This document shows, in pieces, positions 34,457 to 43,250 of a stretch of DNA of 64,000 nt. Under the pieces are notes generated by a model that saw only the letters and a program-made list of their open reading frames with translations, did not search any database and was not told where the DNA came from. Origin of the DNA: Paractinoplanes tereljensis (GTDB lineage Bacteria > Actinomycetota > Actinomycetes > Mycobacteriales > Micromonosporaceae); contig NZ_BOMY01000022.1 of NCBI RefSeq assembly GCF_016862435.1, forward strand, positions 1 to 64,000. Direction: 5' to 3'. The stretch's first letter is position 1; each line of letters begins with the position of its first letter. The position numbers and the translations under genes are program-made.

Positions 34457-35220
34457 GCGAGTGCCTCTCGGATGCGGGTGACCGCCGCGTTGAACAACGC
34501 GGGTGCCTCCCAGTACATGGAGTGCGGGGCGTCGGGGATCAGCTCCAACCGGGAGCCTTTGACCAGCTCGTGCGCCCGGCGGACGGTGGCGGCGCTGAGC
34601 ACCGCGTCGTTCTCGCCGGCCAAGAAGGTGATGTCGAGGCCGGAACCGATCACCTCGGCGATGGTTGGGCCGCCGGTGGACAGGTTGCGCAGGTCGGCCA
34701 TCTTGGCGACGTTGAACGTGCCCATCTGCTGGAACAGGAAGGTCTTGGCCGGTTCGCTCGCCTGGAACTGCGCGGAGAGCAGCCGGTCGAGCACCGGCAG
34801 CTTCACGGCTTCGGACCGGTCGGCGGCGACCAGTTCGGCCAGCGCAGGGTCGGCGATGCCGCCGAGCGAATGCGCCAGCGCGACCCCGGCCACCCGGGCG
34901 GGGCGGGACAGGCCGGCGCGCAGTGCGGCGACCGCGCCGATCGACTGGCCGACCAGCAACACCTCGGTCAGGTCTTCCTGGTCGAGGACCGCGAGGATGT
35001 CGCCGGGGAAGTCCTGGCCGTCGAACTCCGGCATGGACGAGTCGGAATTACCGAAGCCGCGCAGGTCGACGGTGACGACCGTGAAGCGGCCGCCCAGCGC
35101 AGCTACCTGTTGCCACCAGGCGGCGTGGTGGCCGCCGGAGCCGTGCACGAACAGAATGGCCGGACCGGAGCCGTGCCGTTCGTAGTAGATGGAGACCCCA
35201 TCCGATTTGGCGATGCCCAT
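34453..35220 (-). CDS. Alpha/beta hydrolase, possible meta-cleavage product or enol-lactone hydrolase
   Basis: A 255-residue enzyme: oxyanion region LFVHGSGGHHAAWW, nucleophile elbow VGQSIGAVAALRA (Ser), catalytic Asp before LAGENDAVLS and His in PDAPHSMYWEAP. It resembles 3-oxoadipate enol-lactonase (PcaD/CatD) and C-C hydrolases (MhpC/BphD). Next to an extradiol dioxygenase, a C-C hydrolase is a reasonable guess. It overlaps the HbpS-like gene by 4 bp. Confidence 0.85.
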   Translation of the reverse strand: MGIAKSDGVSIYYERHGSGPAILFVHGSGGHHAAWWQQVAALGGRFTVVTVDLRGFGNSDSSMPEFDGQDFPGDILAVLDQEDLTEVLLVGQSIGAVAALRAGLSRPARVAGVALAHSLGGIADPALAELVAADRSEAVKLPVLDRLLSAQFQASEPAKTFLFQQMGTFNVAKMADLRNLSTGGPTIAEVIGSGLDITFLAGENDAVLSAATVRRAHELVKGSRLELIPDAPHSMYWEAPALFNAAVTRIREALA

Positions 35221-35229
35221 TTCGCCTCC

Positions 35230-35601
35230 TTAAGCCGGACGGTTGCCGTGGTAAACGAGCTCGATCATGGTGTGGTCGGGGTCGTGGATGTAGCAGAACT
35301 TCGACTTGTTCTCCGGCCGCTCGACCGGGCGGGTGTGCCGGATGCCGAGCTCTTTCAGGTGTTCGAGGAAGCCGTCCCAGTCGTCGACCTCGATGGCGAA
35401 GTGGTAGGGCGCCATCCGGTCCATCTCTTCGACGGGAGTGAAATGCAGGTCGAAGTTGCCGCGGGTCATCAGCACGACCCGGGTGTTGCTCTTCGGCGTG
35501 ATCGCCTTGAGCCCGAACACCTTCGAATACCACTCCTTGGTGCGTTCGGGATCGGTGGTCGGGAAGTTGACGTGGTGGATGTACCGGGGTTTGTTGCTCA
35601 C
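35230..35601 (-). CDS. Small VOC (glyoxalase/bleomycin-resistance fold) protein
   Basis: A 123-residue single-VOC protein. The GTG start (VSNKPRYIHHVNFPTTDPER) has a GGAGGA site. Probable metal positions are His in IHHVNF, His in YHFAIEVDD and Glu in HTMIELVYHG. It could be a second dioxygenase-like or isomerase component. It overlaps the FAH gene by 4 bp and sits mid-operon. Confidence 0.87.
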   Translation of the reverse strand: MSNKPRYIHHVNFPTTDPERTKEWYSKVFGLKAITPKSNTRVVLMTRGNFDLHFTPVEEMDRMAPYHFAIEVDDWDGFLEHLKELGIRHTRPVERPENKSKFCYIHDPDHTMIELVYHGNRPA

Positions 35602-36365
35602 GATTCCTCCTGCACGGGGTTGCTCAGCACGCCGATGCCGCTGATCTCGATGTCCACGACGTTTCCCGGTTCCAGTTGGACGGTCGCGTCGGCACCCATC
35701 CACAGCACGTCGCCGGGGTGCATGGTGATGTATTTCGTCGTCTCGACGATGAAATCGAACGGGTCGAAAATCATCGCCCCGGTCGCGAACTCGGCGCGCA
35801 CCTCGCCGTCGACCCGGCAGGTCGTGGTCTGCGCGAGCGGATCGACGTCGGTTTCGATCCACGGGCCCATCGGCTTGAACGTGTCGCTGTTCTTGCTCCG
35901 CCAGAAGGTGCGGTCGCTGTTCTGCCATTCCCGGGCGGAAACATCATTGCCGATGGTCCAGCCGAAGACGCTCGCTTGCGCTTCACCCCGAGAGGCATTC
36001 CGGATCGTACGGCCAATGACTGCCACAACCTCAGGTTCGGCCTCGAAGCGCCCGTGGACTCCAGCGGGGCGGACGATCGGCGAAAGGTGACCGGTCAGCG
36101 CGTTGTTGGCCCGGTAACCGACCTCGGGCCGCTCGGGAGAGGTGGCGGCCGGATAGCCTCGCGCGAGAGCGTGCTCGACGTGACTGCGGTAATTGAGCCC
36201 GACCGCGTAGAACACCGGCGGAATGACCGGCGGCAGCAATTTAGCGGCTGCCAGGGGAACGACCAGCCCGTCCGGCCGGCCACCCTCCAACGGCGAACGG
36301 TCGAGCAGCCGGATAACGTCGTCGTCGATCAGGCCGAAGCCCTCAGCGATGCGGCAATACCTCAC
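35598..36365 (-). CDS. Fumarylacetoacetate hydrolase (FAH)-family protein
   Basis: A 255-residue protein. The GTG start lies 2 bases beyond the stop of the aldehyde dehydrogenase gene. The family core is clear: FYAVGLNYRSHVEHA, metal-binding Glu pair in RFEAEPEVVAVIG, GWTIGNDVSARE with Asp, and ILSP-type ending GDVLWMGADATVQLEPGNVV. The family includes 2-oxo-hepta-3-ene-dioate isomerase/decarboxylase (HpaG), 4-oxalocrotonate decarboxylase and acylpyruvases, so it fits a late step of meta-cleavage. Confidence 0.9.
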   Translation of the reverse strand: MRYCRIAEGFGLIDDDVIRLLDRSPLEGGRPDGLVVPLAAAKLLPPVIPPVFYAVGLNYRSHVEHALARGYPAATSPERPEVGYRANNALTGHLSPIVRPAGVHGRFEAEPEVVAVIGRTIRNASRGEAQASVFGWTIGNDVSAREWQNSDRTFWRSKNSDTFKPMGPWIETDVDPLAQTTTCRVDGEVRAEFATGAMIFDPFDFIVETTKYITMHPGDVLWMGADATVQLEPGNVVDIEISGIGVLSNPVQEES

Positions 36366-36366
36366 G

Positions 36367-37797
36367 TCAGTCCACCAACAGGTGCGATACGCGCTTGGTG
36401 ACCAGGTAGCCCTCGAGACCCTCGGGACCGCCTTCCTTGCCGTACCCGGATTGTTTGACGCCGCCGGACGGCGCCTCGTGGACCGACCCACCGCAGTGGT
36501 TTATCGAGAGAATGCCCGCCTCGAAGCGGCGAATGAGCTTCTCGGCCGTGGCCGAGGAGCGAGTGAAGCCGTAGGCGGCGAGCCCGTAGGGCAGCGAATT
36601 CGCGATGTCGATCGCGTCGTCCAGATCGCGGAACGACACGATCGGGGCGATCGGCCCGAACGGCTCCTCGGTCATCACCCGGGCGTCGGCGGGGACGTCG
36701 GTGAGCACGGTCGGCGCGAAGAAGAACCCGGCCCGGTCGATCCGCTCGCCGCCGCGGACCAGGTTGGCACCCCGGCTGACCGCGTCGGTGACCAGCTCTT
36801 CCATGGCCTTGAGCCGGCGCGGATTGGCGAGCGGGCCCATGGTGACGCCGTCGTCGAGGCCGTCGCCGACCCGCACCCGATCGGCGGCAGCCACGAACTC
36901 GGTGACGAACTCGTCGTAGACGTCCTCGTGCACCAGGAACCGGCTGGGCGACGTGCAGACCTGACCGGCGTTGACGAACTTGGCGAACGCGGCCTTGCGC
37001 GCGGCCACCACCGGGTCCGCGTCGGCGCAGACAATGACCGGCGCGTGCCCGCCCAACTCCATCAGGCACGGCTTCATCTCACTGCCGGCGTGCGCGGCCA
37101 GCAGCTTGCCCACCGGGATGGACCCGGTAAAGGCGACCAGGCGGATCTCCGGCTGGGCGATCAGGTGCCGGGAGACCTCGGCCGGATCCCCGAAGACCAG
37201 GTTCAGTACGCCGGCCGGCACGCCCGCCTCGGTGAAGCAGCGGACCAGCTCGCAGGCGGTGCCGGGGGTTTCCTCGGAGGCCTTGATGACGATCGAGCAG
37301 CCGGCCGACAGCGCCGCCGCGATCTTGCGCATCGGTGAGCCGGCCGGGAAGTTCCACGGGGTGAACGCGGCGACCGGCCCGACCGGCTCGTGCCGCACCG
37401 ACAGCACGGTGTCGTCGGCGGTCGGGATGATCCGGCCGTAGGCGCGGCGGGCGTCGTCGGCGTCCCAGCGCAGCGCGTTCGCGACCCGGGCCACCTCGCC
37501 ACGGGCCTCCTTGAACGGCTTGCCCTGTTCGAGGGTCATCACCCGGCCCACCCGGTCGGCGCGGCTGGTCAGGATGTCGGCGGCCTGGTGCAGGATCGCG
37601 ACCCGCTCGGCGATCGGAATGGCCCGCCACACGGCGAAGCCTCGCACCGCGGCGGCGACCGCGCGGTCCAGGTCGGCGGGGGTGGCGAGCGGCAGGTGCC
37701 CGAGGATCTCCTCGGTGGCCGGGTTGAGCACCGGGACGGTCTGCCCGCTCGAACCCGCCGTCCACTCACCGTCGATAAAGAGACCAAAGTCGGTCAT
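36367..37797 (-). CDS. NAD-dependent (semi)aldehyde dehydrogenase
   Basis: A 476-residue enzyme of the succinate-semialdehyde dehydrogenase type. It has AFTPWNFPAGSP, cofactor loop FTGSIPVGKLL, general base MELGGHAP, catalytic Cys NAGQVCTSPSR and EEPFGPIAP. Within the operon it would oxidise a muconic or carboxymethyl-muconic semialdehyde. It overlaps the dioxygenase gene by 4 bp, which supports coupled function. Confidence 0.92.
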   Translation of the reverse strand: MTDFGLFIDGEWTAGSSGQTVPVLNPATEEILGHLPLATPADLDRAVAAAVRGFAVWRAIPIAERVAILHQAADILTSRADRVGRVMTLEQGKPFKEARGEVARVANALRWDADDARRAYGRIIPTADDTVLSVRHEPVGPVAAFTPWNFPAGSPMRKIAAALSAGCSIVIKASEETPGTACELVRCFTEAGVPAGVLNLVFGDPAEVSRHLIAQPEIRLVAFTGSIPVGKLLAAHAGSEMKPCLMELGGHAPVIVCADADPVVAARKAAFAKFVNAGQVCTSPSRFLVHEDVYDEFVTEFVAAADRVRVGDGLDDGVTMGPLANPRRLKAMEELVTDAVSRGANLVRGGERIDRAGFFFAPTVLTDVPADARVMTEEPFGPIAPIVSFRDLDDAIDIANSLPYGLAAYGFTRSSATAEKLIRRFEAGILSINHCGGSVHEAPSGGVKQSGYGKEGGPEGLEGYLVTKRVSHLLVD

Positions 37798-38702
37798 GAC
37801 TGCTCCCGGGAGGTCCGCAGGGTCCAGATGTGGTGTGGCGGCGCCGTTTCGTGGACGCGGGTGCCGTAGGTGTCGTCGACCCGGTCCATGTCGGCGGCCA
37901 GTTCGACCCGGCCGCCGCAGGGGGCGTGCACGAACCGGAAGACGTTCGAGCCGACCGTGTGCCGCCCGAGCCGCCGGGCCTCCTGCCAGCCCTTCTCGAT
38001 CATGTGGTTGCCGCCCTCGATCACGTCGTCGAAGCCGGGGGCCTCGAACGAGACGTGGTTGACGCCGGCCTTGTCGGGCCGGTGGCAGAGCAGGAAGTTG
38101 TGCTGGTCGGCGTCGCCGGGCACCCGCATGAACACGCCCATCGGCTTGACCACGTCGGTCGGGATGAAGCCGAGCCGGTCGACATAGAACGCGACCGCCT
38201 CCTCCCGCCCGTCCTTGGGGATGTTCAGCGCGACGTGGCACATCCGCAGCGGCCGGACCGCGCCGACCGTGGACAGCGCCTGGTTGACCCGGTTGACGAA
38301 ACCGGTCACGTTGGCGGCGCGCGGGCCTACCGGCTCAAATTTCGAGGCACCGGCCACGGTGAGGCCGACGCCGAACCCGGTCTCGTCAACCGTGTGGAAG
38401 ACGCCGCCGGCGTCCCGGGTGACCTCCCGGTCGGTGCCGACCGCCGCCACGAACGCGGCCAGGTCGTCCTCGTCCTCGGCGCCCCACACCACCTCGCGCA
38501 GCGTGTTGCCGCTCTCCACCGGGGGCGGCAGGCCGTCGTCGTCGCCCGCGCGCAGGTGCAGCGTCTGGCCGATCCGGGTCTCGAAGGTCGCGTGCTTCTC
38601 CTCTTTACCAAGAAGATCAAGACCGAAATCGGTGAAGAAGCGTACGCACGTCTCGAGGTCGTCCACCGTGTAGACGACGGACTCGATCCGCTGGATTCCC
38701 AT
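37794..38702 (-). CDS. Type I extradiol ring-cleavage dioxygenase-like (two VOC domains)
   Basis: A 302-residue protein starting MGIQRIESVVYTVDDLETCV. Two VOC modules are present. The second carries the Fe ligands of type I extradiol enzymes: His in MCHVALN, His in GVNHVSFEA and Glu in GGRVELAADMD. The ending HETAPPHHIW is typical of catecholic dioxygenases. It is the first gene of the seven-gene operon and should cleave the ring of a catechol-type substrate. The identity of the catechol is unknown. Confidence 0.87.
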   Translation of the reverse strand: MGIQRIESVVYTVDDLETCVRFFTDFGLDLLGKEEKHATFETRIGQTLHLRAGDDDGLPPPVESGNTLREVVWGAEDEDDLAAFVAAVGTDREVTRDAGGVFHTVDETGFGVGLTVAGASKFEPVGPRAANVTGFVNRVNQALSTVGAVRPLRMCHVALNIPKDGREEAVAFYVDRLGFIPTDVVKPMGVFMRVPGDADQHNFLLCHRPDKAGVNHVSFEAPGFDDVIEGGNHMIEKGWQEARRLGRHTVGSNVFRFVHAPCGGRVELAADMDRVDDTYGTRVHETAPPHHIWTLRTSREQS

Positions 38703-38789
38703 TTCGCCTCCGCCCTTTAAAATGGCTGCCCCGATCCTATGGGCGGCGAGCAGCCCATTGGCATGCCGATGACGCAAGCCTTGGTTGCT

Positions 38790-39698
38790 CTACTCGAATG
38801 CTGGAATCGGATTCGCCGAGAACCATTCGGTGAGAAATGCGAGGAACACCTCGACCTTGCGCGGCGCCTGCTGGGCCGGCCCGTAAATGGCGTACAGCGA
38901 ACGGCTCGGCACCGGCAGCTCGGGCAGCAGCACCTTGAGCGTGCCGTTCATCAGGTCGTCGTAGGCGGGCCGGCTCGGCAGCAGCGCGATGCCCCGCCCG
39001 TGCACGCAGGCCTTCTGCAGGGCGATGTACGAATTCGAACTGAACGCCACGTTCCGGATCTTGTGCAGGGTGCTCTCGTGGCCGTGCCCGATCCGCCAGA
39101 CCGGGTCGTTCGAGTGCACCAGGCAGTCGTGGTTGTTCAGGTCGTTCGGGTTGGTCAACTCCCCGTGCTCTTTCACATAGGCCTCCGACGCCACCAGCAC
39201 GAACGGTAGCGACGCGATCTTCTTCAGCCGGACGCTGGAGTCGCGCAGGTCGCGGGTGTGGAACGCGATGTCGAAGCCGGAGTCGAGGAAGTCGTAGGTG
39301 CGGTCGGACATGCCGCCCAGCTCGAACCGCACCGCGATCTTGGGGTGCGCCACCGAGAACGCGGCGATCGCGTCGCCGAGGTCGAGGCTGCCGATCCACT
39401 TCGGGCAGATGATCGACAGCGGGCCCTCGGGCCGGTCGTGCAGCTGGGCGATCTTCTCGTCCTCGTCGTCGATCTCGTCGAGGATCCGGTTGGCGAACTC
39501 GCTGTACCGCAAACCCGGTTCGGTCAGGCTGACCGAGCGGGCGGTGCGGTTGACCAGCCGTACGCCCAATTGTTTTTCCAGATCGGCGACGTGCCGGGAG
39601 ATCAGCGAACCGGAGGTGCCCAGCTGTTTCGCGGCGCCGGAGAAGCTGCCGACCTTGGCGACGGTCACGAAGCTGCGCATGACGAGGATGCGGTCCAT
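38790..39698 (-). CDS. LysR-family transcriptional regulator
   Basis: A 302-residue protein. The N-terminal winged helix is FVTVAKVGSFSGAAKQLGTS then SLISRHVADLEKQLGVRLVN; a type-2 periplasmic-binding effector domain follows. It lies just upstream of the dioxygenase operon on the same strand (87 bp gap), and downstream of the importer genes. It probably activates one or both in response to an aromatic effector. Confidence 0.92.
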   Translation of the reverse strand: MDRILVMRSFVTVAKVGSFSGAAKQLGTSGSLISRHVADLEKQLGVRLVNRTARSVSLTEPGLRYSEFANRILDEIDDEDEKIAQLHDRPEGPLSIICPKWIGSLDLGDAIAAFSVAHPKIAVRFELGGMSDRTYDFLDSGFDIAFHTRDLRDSSVRLKKIASLPFVLVASEAYVKEHGELTNPNDLNNHDCLVHSNDPVWRIGHGHESTLHKIRNVAFSSNSYIALQKACVHGRGIALLPSRPAYDDLMNGTLKVLLPELPVPSRSLYAIYGPAQQAPRKVEVFLAFLTEWFSANPIPAFE

Positions 39699-39718
39699 GG
39701 GCCCTCCCGCCCTCGGGC

Positions 39719-39744
39719 CACGCGGCGGCTGATTCCGCCGCGTG
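39719..39744. terminator. Terminator hairpin after the importer operon
   Basis: CACGCGGCGG (39719-39728) and CCGCCGCGTG (39735-39744) form a perfect 10-bp stem with a 6-nt loop. It is 54 bp beyond the binding-protein stop, in the 99-bp gap before the LysR gene. Confidence 0.7.
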
Positions 39745-39797
39745 ACCGGGGATGTTACGTCGGTAACCTAATTGTCAACAATCCAGCTGACAAGGGT

Positions 39798-40745
39798 TTA
39801 CGCCAGGCAATACTTCGGCGCCTCGCTGAGGTTGTCCTTGGTGATCAGGCTGATCTTGATGTTCGCGATCTTGTCGGCCTGACCCTCGTTGAGCAGGGTA
39901 AGTGTGTTCTTGACGGCCAGCTGGCCGATGTCGGTGGCCGAGTTGGCGACCGTCGCGGAGAACTTGCCATCCTTCACCGCGGCCAGGCCCGCATCGGTGC
40001 CGTTCGCCGTAACGATCTTGACATCTTTGCCGGCCGCTTGGAATGCCTGGTAGGCGCCGAAGGCCATGTCCTCGTTCGCCACGAACGCGTACTTGAGGTC
40101 GGGGTGGGCCTGGATCATGTTCTCGGCGACGTCCTGCGCCTTGGCCCGGTTGAACATGCCCGGCTGGTTGGCGACCACCTTGACGTTGGCCGGCAGGGCG
40201 CCGGTGAACCCGGCCGACATCAGGTCGCTGGCGGCGCCGGGGGCACCGGCGATCACGCCCGCCTCGACCTCGGCCGAGCCGGCGTCCTTGGCGATCCAGC
40301 CCGCGTCGAGCGCGCCGAGGGCCTTCAGGTCGACCACCACGGCGCCGAGGATGTCGGTGGTGTCGGAGGTGATCACCGAGGTCATGAAGATCGGGATGTT
40401 GGCGCTCTTGGCCTTGGCGATGTCGTTCTTGAGCGCGTCGACGTTCACCGTCTGCACGATCAGCGCGCTGACGTTCCGCGAGATCATGTCCTCGATGTTG
40501 GAGAGCTCGGCGGCCGGGTCCTGCTTCGAGTTGGCCGTGATGACCTTGGCTCCCTCGGTGCTCGCCTCACTTTCGATCGCCTTCTGCAGGCAGGTGTGGA
40601 ATTCGGTGGTGGCGCCGTTCACGAATCCGAGGGTGACGCTTTTCTTTTCCGTGCTGCTGCCGGCGGCGGAATCGTCGCTGCACGCACTGAGCGAGGCAAT
40701 TCCAAGGGTGGCCGCGAACAGGGCCGGAAGAAGTTTATTAGACAT
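39798..40745 (-). CDS. Ribose-type ABC transporter substrate-binding lipoprotein
   Basis: A 315-residue protein with lipobox SLSAC. It is a type-1 periplasmic-binding fold: SVTLGFVNGATTEFHTCLQK, the hinge segments VSALIVQTVNVDALKNDIA and YAFVANEDMAFGAYQAFQAA. It delivers a sugar or other small ligand to the permease encoded upstream. Given the neighbours, an aromatic or polyol ligand is conceivable; the sequence does not show which. Confidence 0.92.
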   Translation of the reverse strand: MSNKLLPALFAATLGIASLSACSDDSAAGSSTEKKSVTLGFVNGATTEFHTCLQKAIESEASTEGAKVITANSKQDPAAELSNIEDMISRNVSALIVQTVNVDALKNDIAKAKSANIPIFMTSVITSDTTDILGAVVVDLKALGALDAGWIAKDAGSAEVEAGVIAGAPGAASDLMSAGFTGALPANVKVVANQPGMFNRAKAQDVAENMIQAHPDLKYAFVANEDMAFGAYQAFQAAGKDVKIVTANGTDAGLAAVKDGKFSATVANSATDIGQLAVKNTLTLLNEGQADKIANIKISLITKDNLSEAPKYCLA

Positions 40746-40782
40746 GGCTCCATTGCCTTCCATAAAAAGAGAATTGGGGGAT

Positions 40783-41754
40783 TCAGTGCCGGCGTCGTTG
40801 CAGGAGATTCGCGATGGCCGCGATCAGCAGCACGGCGCCGACCGAGATCTGCTGGTAGTAGCTGTTGATCTGGAGCAGGTTGAGCACGTTGGCGACCACC
40901 CCGAGCAGCAGCACCCCGAGCACGGTGCCGAGCACCGTGCCCTTGCCGCCGGCCAGCGAGGTGCCGCCGATGACCACCGCCGCGACCGCGGTGAGCTGGA
41001 GCTGCAGCCCGCCGGTGCCCGGGCTGCTGGCGCCGAGCCGGGCCAGCAGCATGATCCCGGCCAGCCCGGACAGCGCCCCGGCCAGGCCGTAGAGCAGCAG
41101 CTTGTCCCGGGACACGTTGATTCCGGACAGCCGGGCCACGTCCTCGTTGCCGCCGATCGCGAACGCGTCCCGGCCGAACGTGGTGTACCGCATCACGAAG
41201 GCGATGACGGCGAGCACCACGATCGCGACGATCAGCAGGTGGGGCAGGCCGAACGTCTTGCCGATGCCGAGCGGGGAGAGCTGGTCGTCGATCGAGACAC
41301 TGAGTCCGTTGATGACCAGCAGCGCCACCCCGTCGAGCAGGGTCGCGGTAGCCAGCGTCGCCACGAACGGCGCCACCCCGGTGAACGTAACCACCACCCC
41401 GTTGACCAGTCCGATCACGGTGGCCAGCAGGATCGCCGCGACAATGGTCAGCCAGATCGACTGACCGTGCGCGAACATCTGCGCCGCCACCGCGGTGGTG
41501 ACCGCGACGTTGCCGCCCATCGAGAAGTCCATGCCGCCGGCCGTCATCAGCAGGGTCAGCCCGGCCGCGATCACCGCGACCACGCTGACCTGGCGCAGCA
41601 CGTTGAGCAGGTTGTTGGTGCTCAGGAACGAGTCGGTGCGCAGGCCGGCGAACACGACGATGGCGACCAGCACGAGCAGCAGGCCACCGTGGGCGAAGCC
41701 GCGGGGAAGCACGCGGCGGCGGGTCGCCACCGGCGCCGTCAGGGTCGTTGTCAC
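40783..41754 (-). CDS. Ribose-type (RbsC-like) ABC transporter permease
   Basis: A 323-residue permease starting at a GTG that overlaps the ATPase stop by 4 bp (GTGA). It has about nine or ten membrane helices. The family block is present: LMTAGGMDFSMGGNVAV, FVATLATATLLDGVAL, AIGGNEDVARLSGINVSRDK and VVIGGTSLAGGKGTVLGTVL. It forms the importer with the adjacent ATPase and binding protein. Confidence 0.93.
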   Translation of the reverse strand: MTTTLTAPVATRRRVLPRGFAHGGLLLVLVAIVVFAGLRTDSFLSTNNLLNVLRQVSVVAVIAAGLTLLMTAGGMDFSMGGNVAVTTAVAAQMFAHGQSIWLTIVAAILLATVIGLVNGVVVTFTGVAPFVATLATATLLDGVALLVINGLSVSIDDQLSPLGIGKTFGLPHLLIVAIVVLAVIAFVMRYTTFGRDAFAIGGNEDVARLSGINVSRDKLLLYGLAGALSGLAGIMLLARLGASSPGTGGLQLQLTAVAAVVIGGTSLAGGKGTVLGTVLGVLLLGVVANVLNLLQINSYYQQISVGAVLLIAAIANLLQRRRH

Positions 41755-43250
41755 GAGATCGCTCCTCCCAGGGCGACGGCGACGAGCTCGTCGCGGGTGA
41801 TGCGGTCGATGTCGTACTCGGCGATGGCCCGGCCGTCGCGGACCACGACGACCCGGTCGGCCAGCCGCATCACCTCGTCGGCGTCGCTGGAGGCGAGCAG
41901 GACGGCCACGCCGTTGGTGGCGAGCGCGTCGACCAGGGTGTGAATGTCGGCCATGGCGGCGATGTCGACGCCGTTGGTCGGGTCCTCCAGCAGGCAGGCG
42001 ACCGGTTCGGTGCCGAGCCACTTGGCCAGCAGGACCTTCTGCTGGTTGCCACCGGAGAGCAGGCCGACCGGCGGGTTCGGGCTGAGGGTGACGACCCGGT
42101 AGTCGTCGCGCAGCGGGGCGGCCCGCCGGGCCAGCCGGTCCCGGCGGTGCAGGCGGCGGCGATCGAGGCGGTCCCGGGCGAGCATCAGGTTCTCGTCGAC
42201 GGTCAGCTCGGGGATCAGGCCGAGACGCCGGCGGTCACCGGTGACGCACCTCAGTCCACTATCGAGTGAGCGGGCGACCTTTCCGAACGGGATTCTCTTG
42301 CCGGCCACTTCGAGGTGCCCGCGCTCAGGCCTGCGCCGCCCGGAAAGCAGGTCGAACAGACGGGACTGGGCGTCGCCGGCCGGGCCGAGGACCGCCACCA
42401 CCTCGCCTTTGCGGACTTCCACGGTGAGGTTCTCGATGAATCGGCCGTCGGCAAGGCTTTCGATCTTGAGTCCCGTGACCGATTTATCGGATTTGCGCGA
42501 TGGCCGCGTGGACACCACATCCCGGCCCACCATGCTGCGGACCAGGTCGGTCTCGTCGGTCTCCTTGGCCAGGCCGGACCAGACCACCCGGCCGTCCCGC
42601 AGCACGGTGATCCGGTCGGCCAGGGCGAGCACCTCGGAGATGTGGTGCGAGATGAACACGACCGCCACCCCCGACTCGCACAGCCGTCGCACCAGGGCGT
42701 GGATCTGGGCGGCCGCCTCGGCGCCGAGACAGGCGGTGGGCTCGTCGAGGATCAGCACCCGGCCGCCGCGCCGCACCTCACGGGCCACCTCGACCATGGT
42801 CTGCTCGGCCACGGTCAGGTCGCCGGCGAGCGCGTTCACGTCGACGTCGATGCCGAGGTCCCGCAACGCCTGCCGGGCCAACTTCCCGATCAAATTCCAA
42901 CGGACCAATGAGGTACGGGTGGGCAGGTCGCCGAGCATGATGTTCTCGGCGACGGTCAGCGTCATGACCAGTTCCCGGCGCTGCGGGACGGTGGCGATGC
43001 CGAGCTTGCGAGCCTTGCGCGCGGTCATCGGCCCGGCCGCGGTCCCGCCGATCTCCAGTACGCCGTCGTCCGCGTTCTGCGCGCCGGAGAGAATGCGGAC
43101 CAGCGTCGATTTGCCGGCGCCGTTCATCCCCATCAGCGCGTGCACCTCGCCCGGAATCAGGTCGAGGGAGACGTCGCGCAGGGCCACCGCCCCGCCGAAG
43201 CTCTTCGAGATCCCCCGGGCCCGGACTACCTCAGTCCCGGGTGCCGTCAT
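41751..43250 (-). CDS. Ribose-type (RbsA-like) duplicated ABC ATPase
   Basis: A 499-residue protein with two nucleotide-binding domains. Domain 1 has Walker A GMNGAGKST, a signature-like LTVAEQTMVEVA, Walker B VLILDEPTACLG and switch His in FISHHISE. Domain 2 has a degenerate Walker A (GPAGDAQSR), as usual in this family, signature LLSGGNQQKVLLAKWL and an altered Walker B: LLEDPTNGVD, where Asp-Glu has become Glu-Asp. The start overlaps the CMD-like gene by 20 bp. Confidence 0.92.
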   Translation of the reverse strand: MTAPGTEVVRARGISKSFGGAVALRDVSLDLIPGEVHALMGMNGAGKSTLVRILSGAQNADDGVLEIGGTAAGPMTARKARKLGIATVPQRRELVMTLTVAENIMLGDLPTRTSLVRWNLIGKLARQALRDLGIDVDVNALAGDLTVAEQTMVEVAREVRRGGRVLILDEPTACLGAEAAAQIHALVRRLCESGVAVVFISHHISEVLALADRITVLRDGRVVWSGLAKETDETDLVRSMVGRDVVSTRPSRKSDKSVTGLKIESLADGRFIENLTVEVRKGEVVAVLGPAGDAQSRLFDLLSGRRRPERGHLEVAGKRIPFGKVARSLDSGLRCVTGDRRRLGLIPELTVDENLMLARDRLDRRRLHRRDRLARRAAPLRDDYRVVTLSPNPPVGLLSGGNQQKVLLAKWLGTEPVACLLEDPTNGVDIAAMADIHTLVDALATNGVAVLLASSDADEVMRLADRVVVVRDGRAIAEYDIDRITRDELVAVALGGAIS

